From Saccharomyces uvarum (taxonomy: Eukaryota > Ascomycota > Saccharomycetes > Saccharomycetales > Saccharomycetaceae): a stretch of DNA of 64,000 bases. The translations under genes and the position numbers were made by a program. Positions 31,201 through 41,653 of this stretch are shown in pieces. The notes beneath the pieces were generated by a model. That model searched no databases. It had not been told where the DNA came from and saw only the letters and a program-made list of their open reading frames with translations. The stretch covers positions 1 through 64,000 of the forward strand of contig OX365943.1 of NCBI GenBank assembly GCA_947243795.1. The letters run 5' to 3'. Each line of letters opens with the position of its first letter. Positions within the stretch are counted from its first letter, which is position 1.

Positions 31201-31586
31201 ACCTATTGCCTATGTAGCTTTTAATAATTTCTATGATCGAACTGTATATCTCTTGAACAAAAGCATTCATTGTCTTACTGAGCTGGACGGCGCGAGCAAC
31301 GGCGTCGATTATGCACGCAGGGTTTTTTTCTTACTGCACGGCACTCTGAAGTGAAAAAATTGAAAAAGTTGGAAAATTTAGCTTGCACTTTTTCTATCTT
31401 CGATGATTCTCAAACAAGTATTAGTCATTTTCTAAATGTAAAAATCTCTACCAAAAAAACTTGTCTCTGGCGCTTGATTGCATCTTTTAAGACTGACAGC
31501 TTAGTTCAACCAGGCCATTTATTACCATTATTCAACATAATTGGAAATTAGTCTAATACAACCTTGTCAGAAAAGCAGTAGAAAAC
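31201..31586. promoter_or_regulatory. SAM3-SAM4 intergenic region
   Basis: 386 bp holding the SAM3 terminator and SAM4 promoter. A-rich runs (GAAAAAATTGAAAAAGTTGG near 31350) stand out; no specific factor site is claimed. Confidence 0.4.
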
Positions 31587-32564
31587 ATGGCACGTATTCC
31601 TTTAAAGCAGCTATTAGCGGATGATCCCAAGAAAGTTCTTGTTCTTGATGGTGGTCAAGGAACAGAGCTTGAGAACAGAGGTATCAAGGTCGCCAATCCC
31701 GTATGGTCTACTATCCCATTCATCAGCGAATCATTTTGGTCCGACGAGTCATCTGCTAACAGGAAAATTGTCGAAGAAATGTTCAACGATTTCTTGGCAG
31801 CTGGCGCTGAAATATTGATGACGATAACATACCAAACCAGTTTCAAATCCGTCTCTGAAAACACCCCAATCAAAACTTTGGCAGCATACGATAATCTTTT
31901 GACTAGAATTGTCGACTTTTCTCGTGATTGCATCGGCGAGGAAAAACACTTGATTGGTTGTATCGGTCCATGGGGCGCTCACGTTTGCTGTGAGTTTACA
32001 GGTGACTACGGTCCTAATCCGGAAAACATTGACTTCTATCAGTACTTCAAGCCTCAGTTAGACAACTTCAACAGAAACGAGAAATTGGATTTGCTTGGGT
32101 TCGAGACAATTCCTAACATTCACGAGCTGAAGGCTATTTTGTCCTGGGATGAAAGCATTTTATCGAAACCTTTCTATATTGGGTTATCTGTGCACGAGCA
32201 CGGTGTCTTGAGAGATGGCACTACCATGGAAGGAGTTGCAAAGGTTATCAAAGACCTGGGCGACAAGATCAATCCTAACTTCTTGCTTTTAGGAATCAAC
32301 TGTGTTAGTTTCAATCAATCTCCTGATATCCTCGAGTCCCTACACCGTGCTTTACCTAATATGCCGTTGCTTGCTTATCCAAACAGTGGAGAAGTTTACG
32401 ATACTGAGAAGAAGATATGGTTGCCAAATAGTGATAAGCTAAACAGTTGGGACACAGTGGTTAAACAGTACATCGGTAGCGGTGCTCGTATTATCGGCGG
32501 TTGTTGTAGAACAACTCCAAAAGACATCCAGGAGATTTCTGCTGCTGTAAAGAAGTACACTTAG
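31587..32564 (+). CDS. SAM4: S-adenosylmethionine:homocysteine S-methyltransferase SAM4
   Basis: 325 residues, as in S. cerevisiae Sam4 (YPL273W), about 90 % identical. It transfers a methyl group from SAM to homocysteine to give methionine, and thereby controls the methionine/SAM ratio and removes damaged SAM. The homocysteine S-methyltransferase fold starts at VLVLDGGQGTELENRG. The zinc ligands are the Cys in GINCVS (about residue 239) and the paired Cys in GGCCRTTP (about residues 306-307). The protein is cytosolic and nuclear. It lies head-to-tail after SAM3; the two are jointly relevant when SAM is supplied from outside. No anomalies. Confidence 0.97.
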   Translation: MARIPLKQLLADDPKKVLVLDGGQGTELENRGIKVANPVWSTIPFISESFWSDESSANRKIVEEMFNDFLAAGAEILMTITYQTSFKSVSENTPIKTLAAYDNLLTRIVDFSRDCIGEEKHLIGCIGPWGAHVCCEFTGDYGPNPENIDFYQYFKPQLDNFNRNEKLDLLGFETIPNIHELKAILSWDESILSKPFYIGLSVHEHGVLRDGTTMEGVAKVIKDLGDKINPNFLLLGINCVSFNQSPDILESLHRALPNMPLLAYPNSGEVYDTEKKIWLPNSDKLNSWDTVVKQYIGSGARIIGGCCRTTPKDIQEISAAVKKYT

Positions 32565-33085
32565 CGCTACCTGCAGCAAGTTCAATAACCTACATTATTA
32601 TATACTAAACGCAACAATTTGTTAATTTCAATAATCTTTATAAATCACAAAAGACGCATTTCATGCCCTTCATAAGGGTTTTTTAGAGCCACAGAGAAAC
32701 TATGGGGAAACGAAGCCAAGCGAACTTGTCATGCTTCTCCACCTAAACAACAGTGACTTTCAGAGTTCCGTTAATCCGTGGAAAACCAAGCAATAATTCA
32801 TCCTGTGAGGGCTTGTAATGCAATAGAGCGCCATTGCGCGCACGCCGCGTGACAGAACTTCTAGATGTTCTGTCCCCGTCATCGAATCTCATAAAGGTTT
32901 TATTACGTTTTCTCCTAGGCGATGAGCCGCAGTAAATATATATATATATATATCTTCAACAGTTTAGTGCTATCAATAAAAACGCAACAGTTTATTAATT
33001 TCAATAAGAATAACTAAAAAAGGCAAAATATGTATTTAACAGTGTTATTATTCAACAGTGTTACCTATTTGATCGCTCCATCCGC
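32565..33085. other. Convergent 3' intergenic region with a 28-bp direct repeat
   Basis: 520 bp between SAM4 and PBI1 3' ends. A 28-bp segment starting AAACGCAACA at 32607-32634 recurs at 32980-33007 with two mismatches. A TA dinucleotide tract lies at 32936-32953. No gene. Confidence 0.7.
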
Positions 33086-34642
33086 TTATTCAATAAAGGA
33101 CTCAAAGCACTCAACAAAAGATTCTAAATTATAAGAATCGGGATAATGTATACAGATGTTCAAGCCCATGTCTTCACAGTACGTGTAAGAAAGAGACATT
33201 AATGTGGGACGGTTTATTGAGTTCGTAAATCCCGAGCTAACAATTTTAAAGGATTTGTCATCATTACTCATTGATAATGATATGTCAGAAACATCATTAA
33301 TTTGGATTAGTTTTGTCTTTGAATTTTGAACATGGAAATCATCATCATTATCATACTTCATCCGCCTTATATCGTCATCATTAAATCCATTCCTCTCCCA
33401 GCTTTTTAACTTTGTCATGATAAAATCGCTGACATGTTTGGTGACTTTATTGAATTGATACTCCATTAATTTTTCATTGAATTCGTCGTTATCGCTATTT
33501 TCGTTATCGTTGCTGTTTACTAGAAATTCATTGATAGAAAGTTCATCGTCGATTAATGAGAGAGGGCACTCAATCCTTAACTCCTTGAAGAAGAGGCCCA
33601 GAGACTCGCCTAAGTTCAGGTGCTTTCTTAAGTCTATAGGAATGGAAAATACTATTGTACCACTGAAATCTTTAACAAGAGGCTTCAAACAAATCATTGC
33701 AATACCGCAAATAAAACTTCTCAAGCATATATGCTCTTGGTTAACGATGGATTTCAAGTAGTTGAATCTTTGGTTGTTGACTATTCCAAAAACAGTGGTT
33801 CCGCACAACGAAGAGTTTGTGTTCAAGATGTCATTGTATCTCTTTAATTGTGACGTTGGCGCTAGTGAGCTTAAAGACGTTTGATTGGTTAAATAGCCAA
33901 ATGGTCTTTTCAAAGTGTTATAGAATATTGATTTAAAGAAAGATTGAGTCTGTTTATGCAGAATTTGTGGTGTCATAGCAGGTAAGCGCAATTTTGCACT
34001 ATCGTATATGGATTTGGGAAAGTTTAATTCTGCAATATTAACGTCGCCAATGTCAAAGAGAACTCTGTCGTCAGCGCGTGATACTGAAGTAATACTGTTT
34101 AGTTCTTTTAGGAATAATTTGTGGAAGTTAGCAGCAGAAAAGATATCAAACAAGACATCATGTCCATGGAATACCAATAGCGTTTCATCGATTACGTATA
34201 GTGTCCATAGAGGTTTATTAGATCCGGGAACGAACCTGGTTTTGTTGAAAGCGTGACGTAACAGATAAGGTGGTGGAACACCCCAATGGCAATTGACTTC
34301 TTTATCCTTTGTAGTTTCAAATTCGATCACATTAACAATATCTGAAGTTTTTAGTTGCTTCAATGGTGCATATTCCCAGTCTTCATTTATAGTTGCAAAT
34401 AATGCAGGTTGAGATTTAATTAGTTTTTTTAAAGTTGTTGCTATTAGGGGGAGTGTGAGACGGGAGTCATCTTTTGAAGAGTTTGTTCCAAGTGTAACCT
34501 CGTCTGAATGCCAATCGGCATCAGTTTCTTTGTTTGAAGCTTTGGAGTATGTACTCGAGAAAATAGTCCCATTTCTTTGGTCATTTAAAGATTGAGTTAG
34601 AAGTTTCTTTTCAAAACTTGATAGTGGTCTAAAAGTAGTCAT
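33086..34642 (-). CDS. PBI1: PBI1 (YPL272C), uncharacterised protein
   Basis: 518 residues from the ATG at 34642. The longer frame would add 14 residues, and MTTFRPLSSFEKKLL is the conserved-looking start. Position and length correspond to S. cerevisiae YPL272C. Function is not known to me. The middle part has an HGHDVLFD stretch and an overall layout that may resemble the alcohol acetyltransferase/condensation (BAHD-like) fold, but the usual HxxxD spacing is not met, so this is a weak inference. There is an Asn/Asp-rich low-complexity stretch around residues 380-400. No signal peptide or membrane segment is evident. It is convergent with SAM4, and a long 1.9-kb upstream gap separates it from ATP15. 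Confidence 0.85.
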   Translation of the reverse strand: MTTFRPLSSFEKKLLTQSLNDQRNGTIFSSTYSKASNKETDADWHSDEVTLGTNSSKDDSRLTLPLIATTLKKLIKSQPALFATINEDWEYAPLKQLKTSDIVNVIEFETTKDKEVNCHWGVPPPYLLRHAFNKTRFVPGSNKPLWTLYVIDETLLVFHGHDVLFDIFSAANFHKLFLKELNSITSVSRADDRVLFDIGDVNIAELNFPKSIYDSAKLRLPAMTPQILHKQTQSFFKSIFYNTLKRPFGYLTNQTSLSSLAPTSQLKRYNDILNTNSSLCGTTVFGIVNNQRFNYLKSIVNQEHICLRSFICGIAMICLKPLVKDFSGTIVFSIPIDLRKHLNLGESLGLFFKELRIECPLSLIDDELSINEFLVNSNDNENSDNDEFNEKLMEYQFNKVTKHVSDFIMTKLKSWERNGFNDDDIRRMKYDNDDDFHVQNSKTKLIQINDVSDISLSMSNDDKSFKIVSSGFTNSINRPTLMSLSYTYCEDMGLNICIHYPDSYNLESFVECFESFIE

Positions 34643-36507
34643 GATAATATTGACAATCTGCCTGTATTGTTTTTTTATAAGCAAGGCCTCTTAACGCAAG
34701 TATAAGCAGATTTTATACTCTCTTTATATATGCCTACTCCATACAAATTTGGTGCTCGTTTGTTGAAAGTGATCTGCTCATCTGTTCGTTAATGAATCGT
34801 TTAGCCAAGCTTGCGGTAAACGTATAAGAGAGTCATACCCCTGATGGCTGCAGACGCAGGGAATGCTCAGCCTCAAAACAATCTTCAAATTATGTGGGTA
34901 CGTATGGCTATAAATTTCTATTTCTGTCACTTCTCGTTTATTTTAAACGAATTTGCGACGTTCAACGAAAGCGTGTTGAAAAGGGAATCTCGCGAGTTAA
35001 ACGGTCGGAAAAACAAACATAAGTTATTGTTGTCGTTACTTAAAAAGGAAATAACAAATTTGTAGCTCGTTTGGAAGTTCAGGGAATAATGCCATTTCTC
35101 TGTGTTGTCAGTCCTTAATCATATTGAGCTAGTAGAGCAGTGAAAGGGAAGGAAGCTGATGTGCTCTATTACGAAAATGAAGAGTCAATGTGTCCTCAAC
35201 AACTATCCTATCAGTGGTTTACGGTTTGTTCAAGGCACTAATCAGACATTGCTGGTGGCTAAGAATTCTGTGTTATCTAGTTTTGGGATTGTGCTTCGTG
35301 TGATTTTTCGAATAGACAACGGTAGATATCCGAAAAAAGTGCGTTTAGGAGCGTTTAAAGTTCTCTTAAGGGGGCTTTTATGGGAGGATAAACGCAAAGG
35401 CTTGTTGTTTGTTAACAGCTTACAGATCGTTCCCAAGTGGTGCCAAGAAGTATATGAGTTTTGTGAGGGATTGCTAATTCATCTGGAGTCGTTTACTATA
35501 CTCCATCTTGGTTACCTTGTTTGCACCTATAGTATAGTTGCTCCAGATTAATAGTGTAAAGATGAATTATTTCTTGGGTGTACTTAAAGTACTTCTTACT
35601 GTTCGTAGTTCGAAACACTAACTAAAATGTTGATTATACTTGTATTTCTGCGAACGAGCAGGTACGTCATGACGAAAATAAATACTTCAGACAAGTGAAA
35701 AATTTTCGAACCGAAAGCAGGATATCTTTGACTATACCATGTTGGGAGAATGATGGTACAGCGTTGATTTTATTTGGTAACGAGAAGTTCCATGCAAATC
35801 TGAAAACACGTGTATTACTACCGCAATGAGACTTGACACGATCAGAGTCTTTGCTATTTTAAGAGATTTTACATGAATCAACAGTGGATAAATATATTTC
35901 ACGCCATACGGAGGCATGGCCTAAAAATAATACTTGAACCCATCGACAATACAACAGGTTGTAGAATGTAACTGATTGTTTACTACATGTTTTCTTGGTC
36001 GTAGAGAGGATGTTTATGCGACACCACTAAGTCAGAATAGCTTTCAAAGAAAAACCTTTCCTGATTGAAACAACCTGGTATGTTTATACTCTGACAGAAT
36101 CAGAAGAATCAATTATCAAGAACTTGTCGATTGCACCCAGAACATGGAAAGAAACTAAATAATACTTGCTGGAAGAATAAAATTTCTTCCTCAAAGAAAA
36201 TTCAGCTATAGGGACTTCAAAGATAAAAAGTTCCGTTACTCGTTAAGATATTCGTTAAAGATCAAGTACTCCCATTCACGAGATACTCTTGCGTTGTAAT
36301 GCAATAATCCACACACTTACTATTACACATCAGGTCCAGAAGCGCGCCTTATTATTCATAACTTGATACGAACCAATGATATCTGGTCCTCCCTTTTTTT
36401 CGCCTATTAAATGAAAAACTACAAAAAAGCTATTCCATTTAGCACTTAACAGCTATTGCAAGACAAGGTGATATCCGTAATATCAATATCACAACCGCAA
36501 TCGAAAA
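34643..36507. other. Long intergenic gap between PBI1 and ATP15
   Basis: 1.86 kb. It holds two unremarkable plus-strand frames (34844-35065, 73 residues; 35159-35551, 130 residues) with no domain, signal or family resemblance. It is longer than I would expect for a shared divergent promoter. The ATP15 promoter lies at the right end with AT-rich sequence. Confidence 0.5.
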
Positions 36508-36696
36508 ATGTCTGCCTGGAGAAAAGCTGGTGTATCATATGCTGCATACTTGAACGTGGCTGCCCAGACCATTCGTTCTTCATTAAAGACTGAATTACAA
36601 ACTGCAAATGTCCTTAGTAGATCGAGAACTGATGCCTACTACACCAAGTATAAGAATGGGACCGCTGCCTCCGAGCCCGCTTCGATAACAAAATAG
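36508..36696 (+). CDS. ATP15: ATP synthase F1 subunit epsilon, ATP15
   Basis: 62 residues, the length of yeast Atp15 (YPL271W); nine or so residues differ from S. cerevisiae. It is the epsilon subunit of the mitochondrial F1 central stalk, needed for F1 stability and coupling. MSAWRKAGVSYAAYLNVAAQ is the conserved N-terminus; the subunit has no cleaved presequence and enters the matrix. About 85 % identity in such a small, constrained protein is one of the clearest signs in the window that this is not S. cerevisiae. It is followed after 222 bp by MDL2 in the same direction. Confidence 0.97.
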   Translation: MSAWRKAGVSYAAYLNVAAQTIRSSLKTELQTANVLSRSRTDAYYTKYKNGTAASEPASITK

Positions 36697-36918
36697 TAAG
36701 ATGCTTCCTGGGAATCGCGGCTCTTTGTACTCGCTGATATACATTTTAAATATTCTAGCAACTGTGTATGAAAACTTACATACTTTTATACGGGAAACTT
36801 AATAATGACTACAAGAATAGTAATTGGTACCCTTTTCTATTAGCTTCGAAGATTGTATAAGTTTGGTTATTTGTAGGATATAGGAGAAAAAATACATGTT
36901 CCACCATCACCAATCCTA

Positions 36919-39222
36919 ATGTTGAATGGTCGCTTACCGCTGTTTCGGCTGGGCGTATACAGAAACGTGCTGTCTCGTCCTCGATTGGTTAAACTGCCAC
37001 CCATAAGGTTTCGATCTTTAGCTACAACTTCCTCATCGCATCTAATTCCCATCCATCACTCATGCACACGTCCTGCCCCAATTAGCAAATCGCTGATTTC
37101 CCAGTTTGTTAGATTCAATTCCACGAAAACGGAACAGGAGATTCCTCCTCTTCCATCCGCCTCTGCTTCCAAACAGCCGGCAAAGCCGGCATATCAGTCT
37201 AAAAGTGATGATTACAAAGATATAATAAGATTGTTTATGTTGGCAAAACGAGATTGGAAACTGCTTCTTACTGCCATCCTTCTTCTGACCATATCATGCT
37301 CTATAGGGATGTCTATTCCTAAAGTCATAGGTATTGTCCTAGATACCCTCAAAACCTCATCTGGCTCGGACTTCTTTGATTTGAAAATACCTATTTTTTC
37401 CTTACCTTTATACGAGTTTCTTTCCTTCTTTACAGTTGCTTTACTAATCGGCTGTGTTGCTAATTTCGGTAGATTTATTCTATTGAGAATACTAAGTGAG
37501 CGTGTTGTCGCACGTCTAAGAGCACATGTCATTAAAAAAACGCTTCATCAAGACGCTGAATTCTTTGACAACCACAAGGTCGGTGACCTGATTTCTCGTT
37601 TGGGGTCAGATGCATATGTTGTTTCCAGATCAATGACCCAAAAGGTCTCCGATGGGGTCAAAGCCCTCATTTGCGGTGTTGTTGGTGTGGGAATGATGTG
37701 CTCCTTGTCACCTCAATTATCGGTATTGTTGTTGTTCTTCACACCTCCAGTACTTTTCAGTGCTTCAGTGTTTGGGAAACAAATTAGGAATACCTCCAAA
37801 GATCTGCAAGAAGCTACGGGCCAATTGACAAGAGTAGCTGAAGAACAACTGTCCGGTATTAAGACGGTGCAGTCGTTTGTCGCCGAAGGCAATGAATTGT
37901 CTAGGTATAATGTTGCAATTAGAGATATTTTCCAGGTTGGTAAGACTGCAGCATTCACAAACGCTAAATTCTTCACTACAACTAGTCTTTTAGGAGACCT
38001 AAGTTTCTTAACCGTTCTTGCATATGGTTCCTATCTTGTTTTGCAATCCCAACTGTCCATTGGTGACCTAACTGCATTTATGCTGTATACAGAATATACA
38101 GGAAATGCAGTATTTGGTCTCTCTACATTTTACTCAGAGATTATGCAAGGTGCTGGTGCTGCCTCCAGATTATTCGAATTAACAGATAGGAAGCCCTCTA
38201 TTTCTCCAACGGTTGGTCACAAATACAAACCAGACCGTGGTGTCATCGAATTTAAGGATGTTTCATTTAGCTATCCCACAAGGCCCTCAGTTCAAATCTT
38301 TAAGAGTTTGAATTTCAAAATAGCACCAGGTTCGAGCGTTTGCATTGTGGGTCCCTCCGGACGTGGTAAATCTACCATAGCACTCTTACTGCTAAGATAC
38401 TATAACCCTTCAACAGGTACCATTATGATAGACAACCAAGATATCACTAAAATGAACTGTAAATCATTAAGAAGGCATATTGGCATAGTACAGCAGGAGC
38501 CCGTACTTATGTCAGGAACTATTCGAGATAACATCACTTATGGTTTAACATATACCCCAACAAAGGAAGAAATTAGATCTGTGGCCAAGCAATGCTTTTG
38601 TCACAATTTTATTACAAAATTTCCTAACACATACGATACAGTGATTGGCCCGAATGGTACTCTGCTAAGTGGTGGGCAAAAGCAAAGGATCGCTATTGCA
38701 AGGGCGTTAATCAAAAAGCCAACCGTTTTGATCCTTGATGAAGCCACATCGGCTTTGGATGTTGAGAGTGAAGGCGCCATAAACTATACGTTTGGTCAAT
38801 TAATGAAATCAAAATCAATGACTATAGTAAGTATTGCCCACAGATTGAGTACCATTAGGAGGTCCGAAAATGTTATTGTTCTTGGGCATGACGGATCAGT
38901 AGTGGAAATGGGCAAATTTAAAGAGTTGTATTCAAATCCGACGAGTGCTTTATCACAATTGCTCAATGAAAGAACTGCCCCAGTACCATCAGAACAGCAG
39001 CAGCAGGTAGAAAAAGACAACGAACAAGAAGAGCCAAACAAAGATGAGAATTACGATCAACGGGACGAAGGCGATGATGGTAGCAATCACGATAATGACA
39101 GCAATAACAAACCTTTGGAGCCAAAGGACAAAAATTCTGATGATATTGAAGAATCTGTTGAACACGTTCTGAAAGACGCGGCAAAGGAGGCGACCCCAAT
39201 CAAACTCTCACCACAACCATGA
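36919..39222 (+). CDS. MDL2: Mitochondrial inner-membrane half-size ABC transporter MDL2
   Basis: 767 residues (S. cerevisiae Mdl2 is 773). An Arg/Ser-rich mitochondrial targeting region covers the first 70-100 residues. The ABC transmembrane domain spans about 105-400 (six helices) and the nucleotide-binding domain about 430-680. Walker A GPSGRGKST is near residue 477, the signature LSGGQKQR near 583 and Walker B LILDEATSALD near 605-613. The C-terminal tail is strongly acidic and Asn/Asp-rich (about 700-767). It is the ABCB10-like half transporter, presumably a homodimer, linked to peptide export and oxidative stress resistance. Differences from S. cerevisiae concentrate in the presequence and tail, while the core is nearly unchanged. 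Confidence 0.97.
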   Translation: MLNGRLPLFRLGVYRNVLSRPRLVKLPPIRFRSLATTSSSHLIPIHHSCTRPAPISKSLISQFVRFNSTKTEQEIPPLPSASASKQPAKPAYQSKSDDYKDIIRLFMLAKRDWKLLLTAILLLTISCSIGMSIPKVIGIVLDTLKTSSGSDFFDLKIPIFSLPLYEFLSFFTVALLIGCVANFGRFILLRILSERVVARLRAHVIKKTLHQDAEFFDNHKVGDLISRLGSDAYVVSRSMTQKVSDGVKALICGVVGVGMMCSLSPQLSVLLLFFTPPVLFSASVFGKQIRNTSKDLQEATGQLTRVAEEQLSGIKTVQSFVAEGNELSRYNVAIRDIFQVGKTAAFTNAKFFTTTSLLGDLSFLTVLAYGSYLVLQSQLSIGDLTAFMLYTEYTGNAVFGLSTFYSEIMQGAGAASRLFELTDRKPSISPTVGHKYKPDRGVIEFKDVSFSYPTRPSVQIFKSLNFKIAPGSSVCIVGPSGRGKSTIALLLLRYYNPSTGTIMIDNQDITKMNCKSLRRHIGIVQQEPVLMSGTIRDNITYGLTYTPTKEEIRSVAKQCFCHNFITKFPNTYDTVIGPNGTLLSGGQKQRIAIARALIKKPTVLILDEATSALDVESEGAINYTFGQLMKSKSMTIVSIAHRLSTIRRSENVIVLGHDGSVVEMGKFKELYSNPTSALSQLLNERTAPVPSEQQQQVEKDNEQEEPNKDENYDQRDEGDDGSNHDNDSNNKPLEPKDKNSDDIEESVEHVLKDAAKEATPIKLSPQP

Positions 39223-39434
39223 AATTTTATCTGCATCGCATATATACTTATTCTTAAGCTCTCACACATCCGATTATATAATACGGTTTAATGCCAAATA
39301 ATACAGCTCTCTATTACCCGAACTGAGATTTCCGTAGCGTAAACAAACAATCTTGAAACAATAACAAATAAATAATAAATCGGCTATAAGTATTAGTAAC
39401 AAACAAAGTCTTCACAGATGTCAGCGGTATTGCC

Positions 39435-41381
39435 ATGGATAATGATGGGCCCAAGTCTGTGACCATCCGAGATGACTTACAGGAGACTTTGTGTAACCGC
39501 TTAGAACAAATTCACAATACGTTACATTTAATAAAGAATTGTCATTCATTAGATGAGGACACGACTAATATATCGGAGAAATTGTTGATCCAGTTTTATG
39601 ATGATTTAGAAAACGCTTCTTTGATGATTCCAGATTTAGTTAACGAAAGACGGTTGGGGAAAGATGACATATTGCCGTTTATGGATTGGTTATTATTGAA
39701 AAAGAATACACTCTATCAGTTTATTAATGACGTGCATGGTATTGAACTCGGATTATCTCATTTATTAGATTTATTGGAGGATGAATTTTCTAATGCTGGC
39801 AAAGATGAAGACAAATATAATCAATTTAGTCCTATGTTTGATGTCATTGAAGAGTCTACGCAAATAAAAAGCAGAATTGAGCCCTGGCTGACAAACTTAA
39901 AAGAACTGTTAGACACTTCGTTAGAATTCAACGAAATATCTAAAGACCATATGAATACTTTACAGAAGATCATTAATAAAAATATTTCGCATTGCCTCGA
40001 AATTCAGGAAGAGAGATTTGCATCTCCAATACGACATACGCCGTCATTTACTCTAGAACAACTGATCAAGCTACTAGGAACGCATGCGGAGACTAATGAG
40101 CCAAAGGTGCCAAATTTTTCAGCTGCAGAAGATGTTTTGTCGAGAAAGTTTTTAAACTTAAAGCGAAATATTCCACCAATCGAAAAAAGTTTGACTGATA
40201 TTCTACCTCAAAGAATTGTACAATTTGGACATCGGAACATAACAAATATTACTATTTTGCAAACTATTCTACAAAAAAAGTACGAATTGATAATGAAAGA
40301 CTATAGGCTTATGAATTCAGAGTTCAGAGAGCTAAAAATTGAACTGATTGACAAACGTTGGAGTAGTCTTTTCATCAGCTTAAATCATGAGCTTTTATAT
40401 ATCCTTGATGAAATAGAAAGGTTGCAGTCGAAATTATTGGCAACAAAATTCAATAAAGATATTACCATAAGATTTGAGAGGCAATTAGAAAAGAAATCCA
40501 AAACAGTTTCTAAGACATTTAATATCATTTATAGAGCATTGGAATTTTCACTTTTAGACGCAGGCGTCGCTTCAAAGACAAACGAACTAGCTCAAAGATG
40601 GTTAAATATCAAACCTACAGCAGACAAAATTTTAGCCAAATCGTCTTCAAATAGAATAATCACCAGCAAAAGAAAACTTCCGAAACCGAAAACATTAGGT
40701 TTTGGACGACCGAATAGTGATATTGAGTATGTCATCGAAAATTTCCAGGAGAAAGTCATGATTAATGACACTGACTATCAAAAGTCATCAGAAGTTCCAA
40801 ATACAGCTTTGGCGCCCAAAGGTAGAAAACTTGGCAAAGCGTTACTACAGAAAATGAATATCAAGCCAGTAACAAGTCCAGATTCATCAAACGTAATCAA
40901 TCCATTTTTTGATCCTGAATCACCAAATAAAGGTAAATTGGTGCTAAGCAGTGTTCCTCCTTTACCCTATGATGAACCTGACGAAAATAAGCTCGGTGTT
41001 TATCGTGATGATGATAGTAGCTTGCCGGACCACCTTACGGAGCTTACATCCCGATACGAAATAGATGCAGTGATTTCACAAACACCGTTGATGGCAAAAA
41101 ACAAATCGGTGCTTGACATCGAAAAAGATAAATGGAAGCATTACCAATCTAGGCCTTCAAGAATCCCTATATACAAGGATAAACCCACGAAATTTACCGT
41201 AGAAAATACACCGGTAGGCAAGGTCTTACAGACTCCTCCAACAAAAATCACTTCTACTAGTAGTCGAGTTTGGATCCCTTCGTCTAGAAGAAGAACTCAA
41301 TTAAGGCCACCTACCCCATTGACAGAATTGCTTTCACCAGAAAAAGGGCGCTCACAGAGGACGCCCACTTATCAATTTTGA
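39435..41381 (+). CDS. KAR9: Spindle positioning factor KAR9
   Basis: 648 residues (S. cerevisiae Kar9 is 644). It links the microtubule tip protein Bim1 to the type V myosin Myo2 so that cytoplasmic microtubules are pulled into the bud. The first 400 residues or so are helical and spectrin-like. The C-terminal part is basic and Ser/Pro-rich, with several SP/TP sites for Cdc28. A SxIP motif (SRIP, Ser575) near the C-terminus fits EB1/Bim1 binding. No membrane segment. It lies between MDL2 and PLC1 in the standard XVI-L order. Sequence outside the helical core diverges more, as usual for this protein. Confidence 0.95.
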   Translation: MDNDGPKSVTIRDDLQETLCNRLEQIHNTLHLIKNCHSLDEDTTNISEKLLIQFYDDLENASLMIPDLVNERRLGKDDILPFMDWLLLKKNTLYQFINDVHGIELGLSHLLDLLEDEFSNAGKDEDKYNQFSPMFDVIEESTQIKSRIEPWLTNLKELLDTSLEFNEISKDHMNTLQKIINKNISHCLEIQEERFASPIRHTPSFTLEQLIKLLGTHAETNEPKVPNFSAAEDVLSRKFLNLKRNIPPIEKSLTDILPQRIVQFGHRNITNITILQTILQKKYELIMKDYRLMNSEFRELKIELIDKRWSSLFISLNHELLYILDEIERLQSKLLATKFNKDITIRFERQLEKKSKTVSKTFNIIYRALEFSLLDAGVASKTNELAQRWLNIKPTADKILAKSSSNRIITSKRKLPKPKTLGFGRPNSDIEYVIENFQEKVMINDTDYQKSSEVPNTALAPKGRKLGKALLQKMNIKPVTSPDSSNVINPFFDPESPNKGKLVLSSVPPLPYDEPDENKLGVYRDDDSSLPDHLTELTSRYEIDAVISQTPLMAKNKSVLDIEKDKWKHYQSRPSRIPIYKDKPTKFTVENTPVGKVLQTPPTKITSTSSRVWIPSSRRRTQLRPPTPLTELLSPEKGRSQRTPTYQF

Positions 41382-41404
41382 TCTCTAATATATTCACACA
41401 TTCA

Positions 41405-41422
41405 CATATATATATATATATA
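41405..41422. repeat. TA dinucleotide tract
   Basis: About nine TA units between KAR9 and PLC1, in the KAR9 3' region. Confidence 0.8.
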
Positions 41423-41653
41423 CCTCAAACGTAGGCTTTGTAATATTAGTTTGAATAGTATAACAACAAAGTAATTTTAAATAGTTTTTGAAACCTCGCA
41501 CGTTTTTTATTTACGGTTTTTGACACTTTACCCGACATTGCATAAAAAAAAATAGTATAAACACTTCGATTCTAGTAACCTGGATTAATTTAAACAATAG
41601 ATAATTTGAAAACATATTGTTTAGTAGTTGGGTTGTTCACACAGTGTGTATGG

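Noticed and set aside
32775-32782. TCCGTGGA, a match to the Pdr1/Pdr3 site
   Set aside because: It lies between the 3' ends of SAM4 and PBI1, not in a promoter; one 8-mer match of this kind is expected by chance in a window of this size.
34844-35660. Possible intron-containing gene: ATG frame of 18 codons, GTACGT at 34898 and CACTAAC near 35615
   Set aside because: The 5' site and branch point are minor variants, and no open second exon follows the candidate 3' site, so no protein can be supported.
41606-41653. Upstream extensions starting with TTG or GTG for PLC1, SAM3, ENB1 and the acetyltransferase
   Set aside because: Yeast nuclear genes start at ATG as a rule; the ATG starts give the family lengths, so the extensions are left out.
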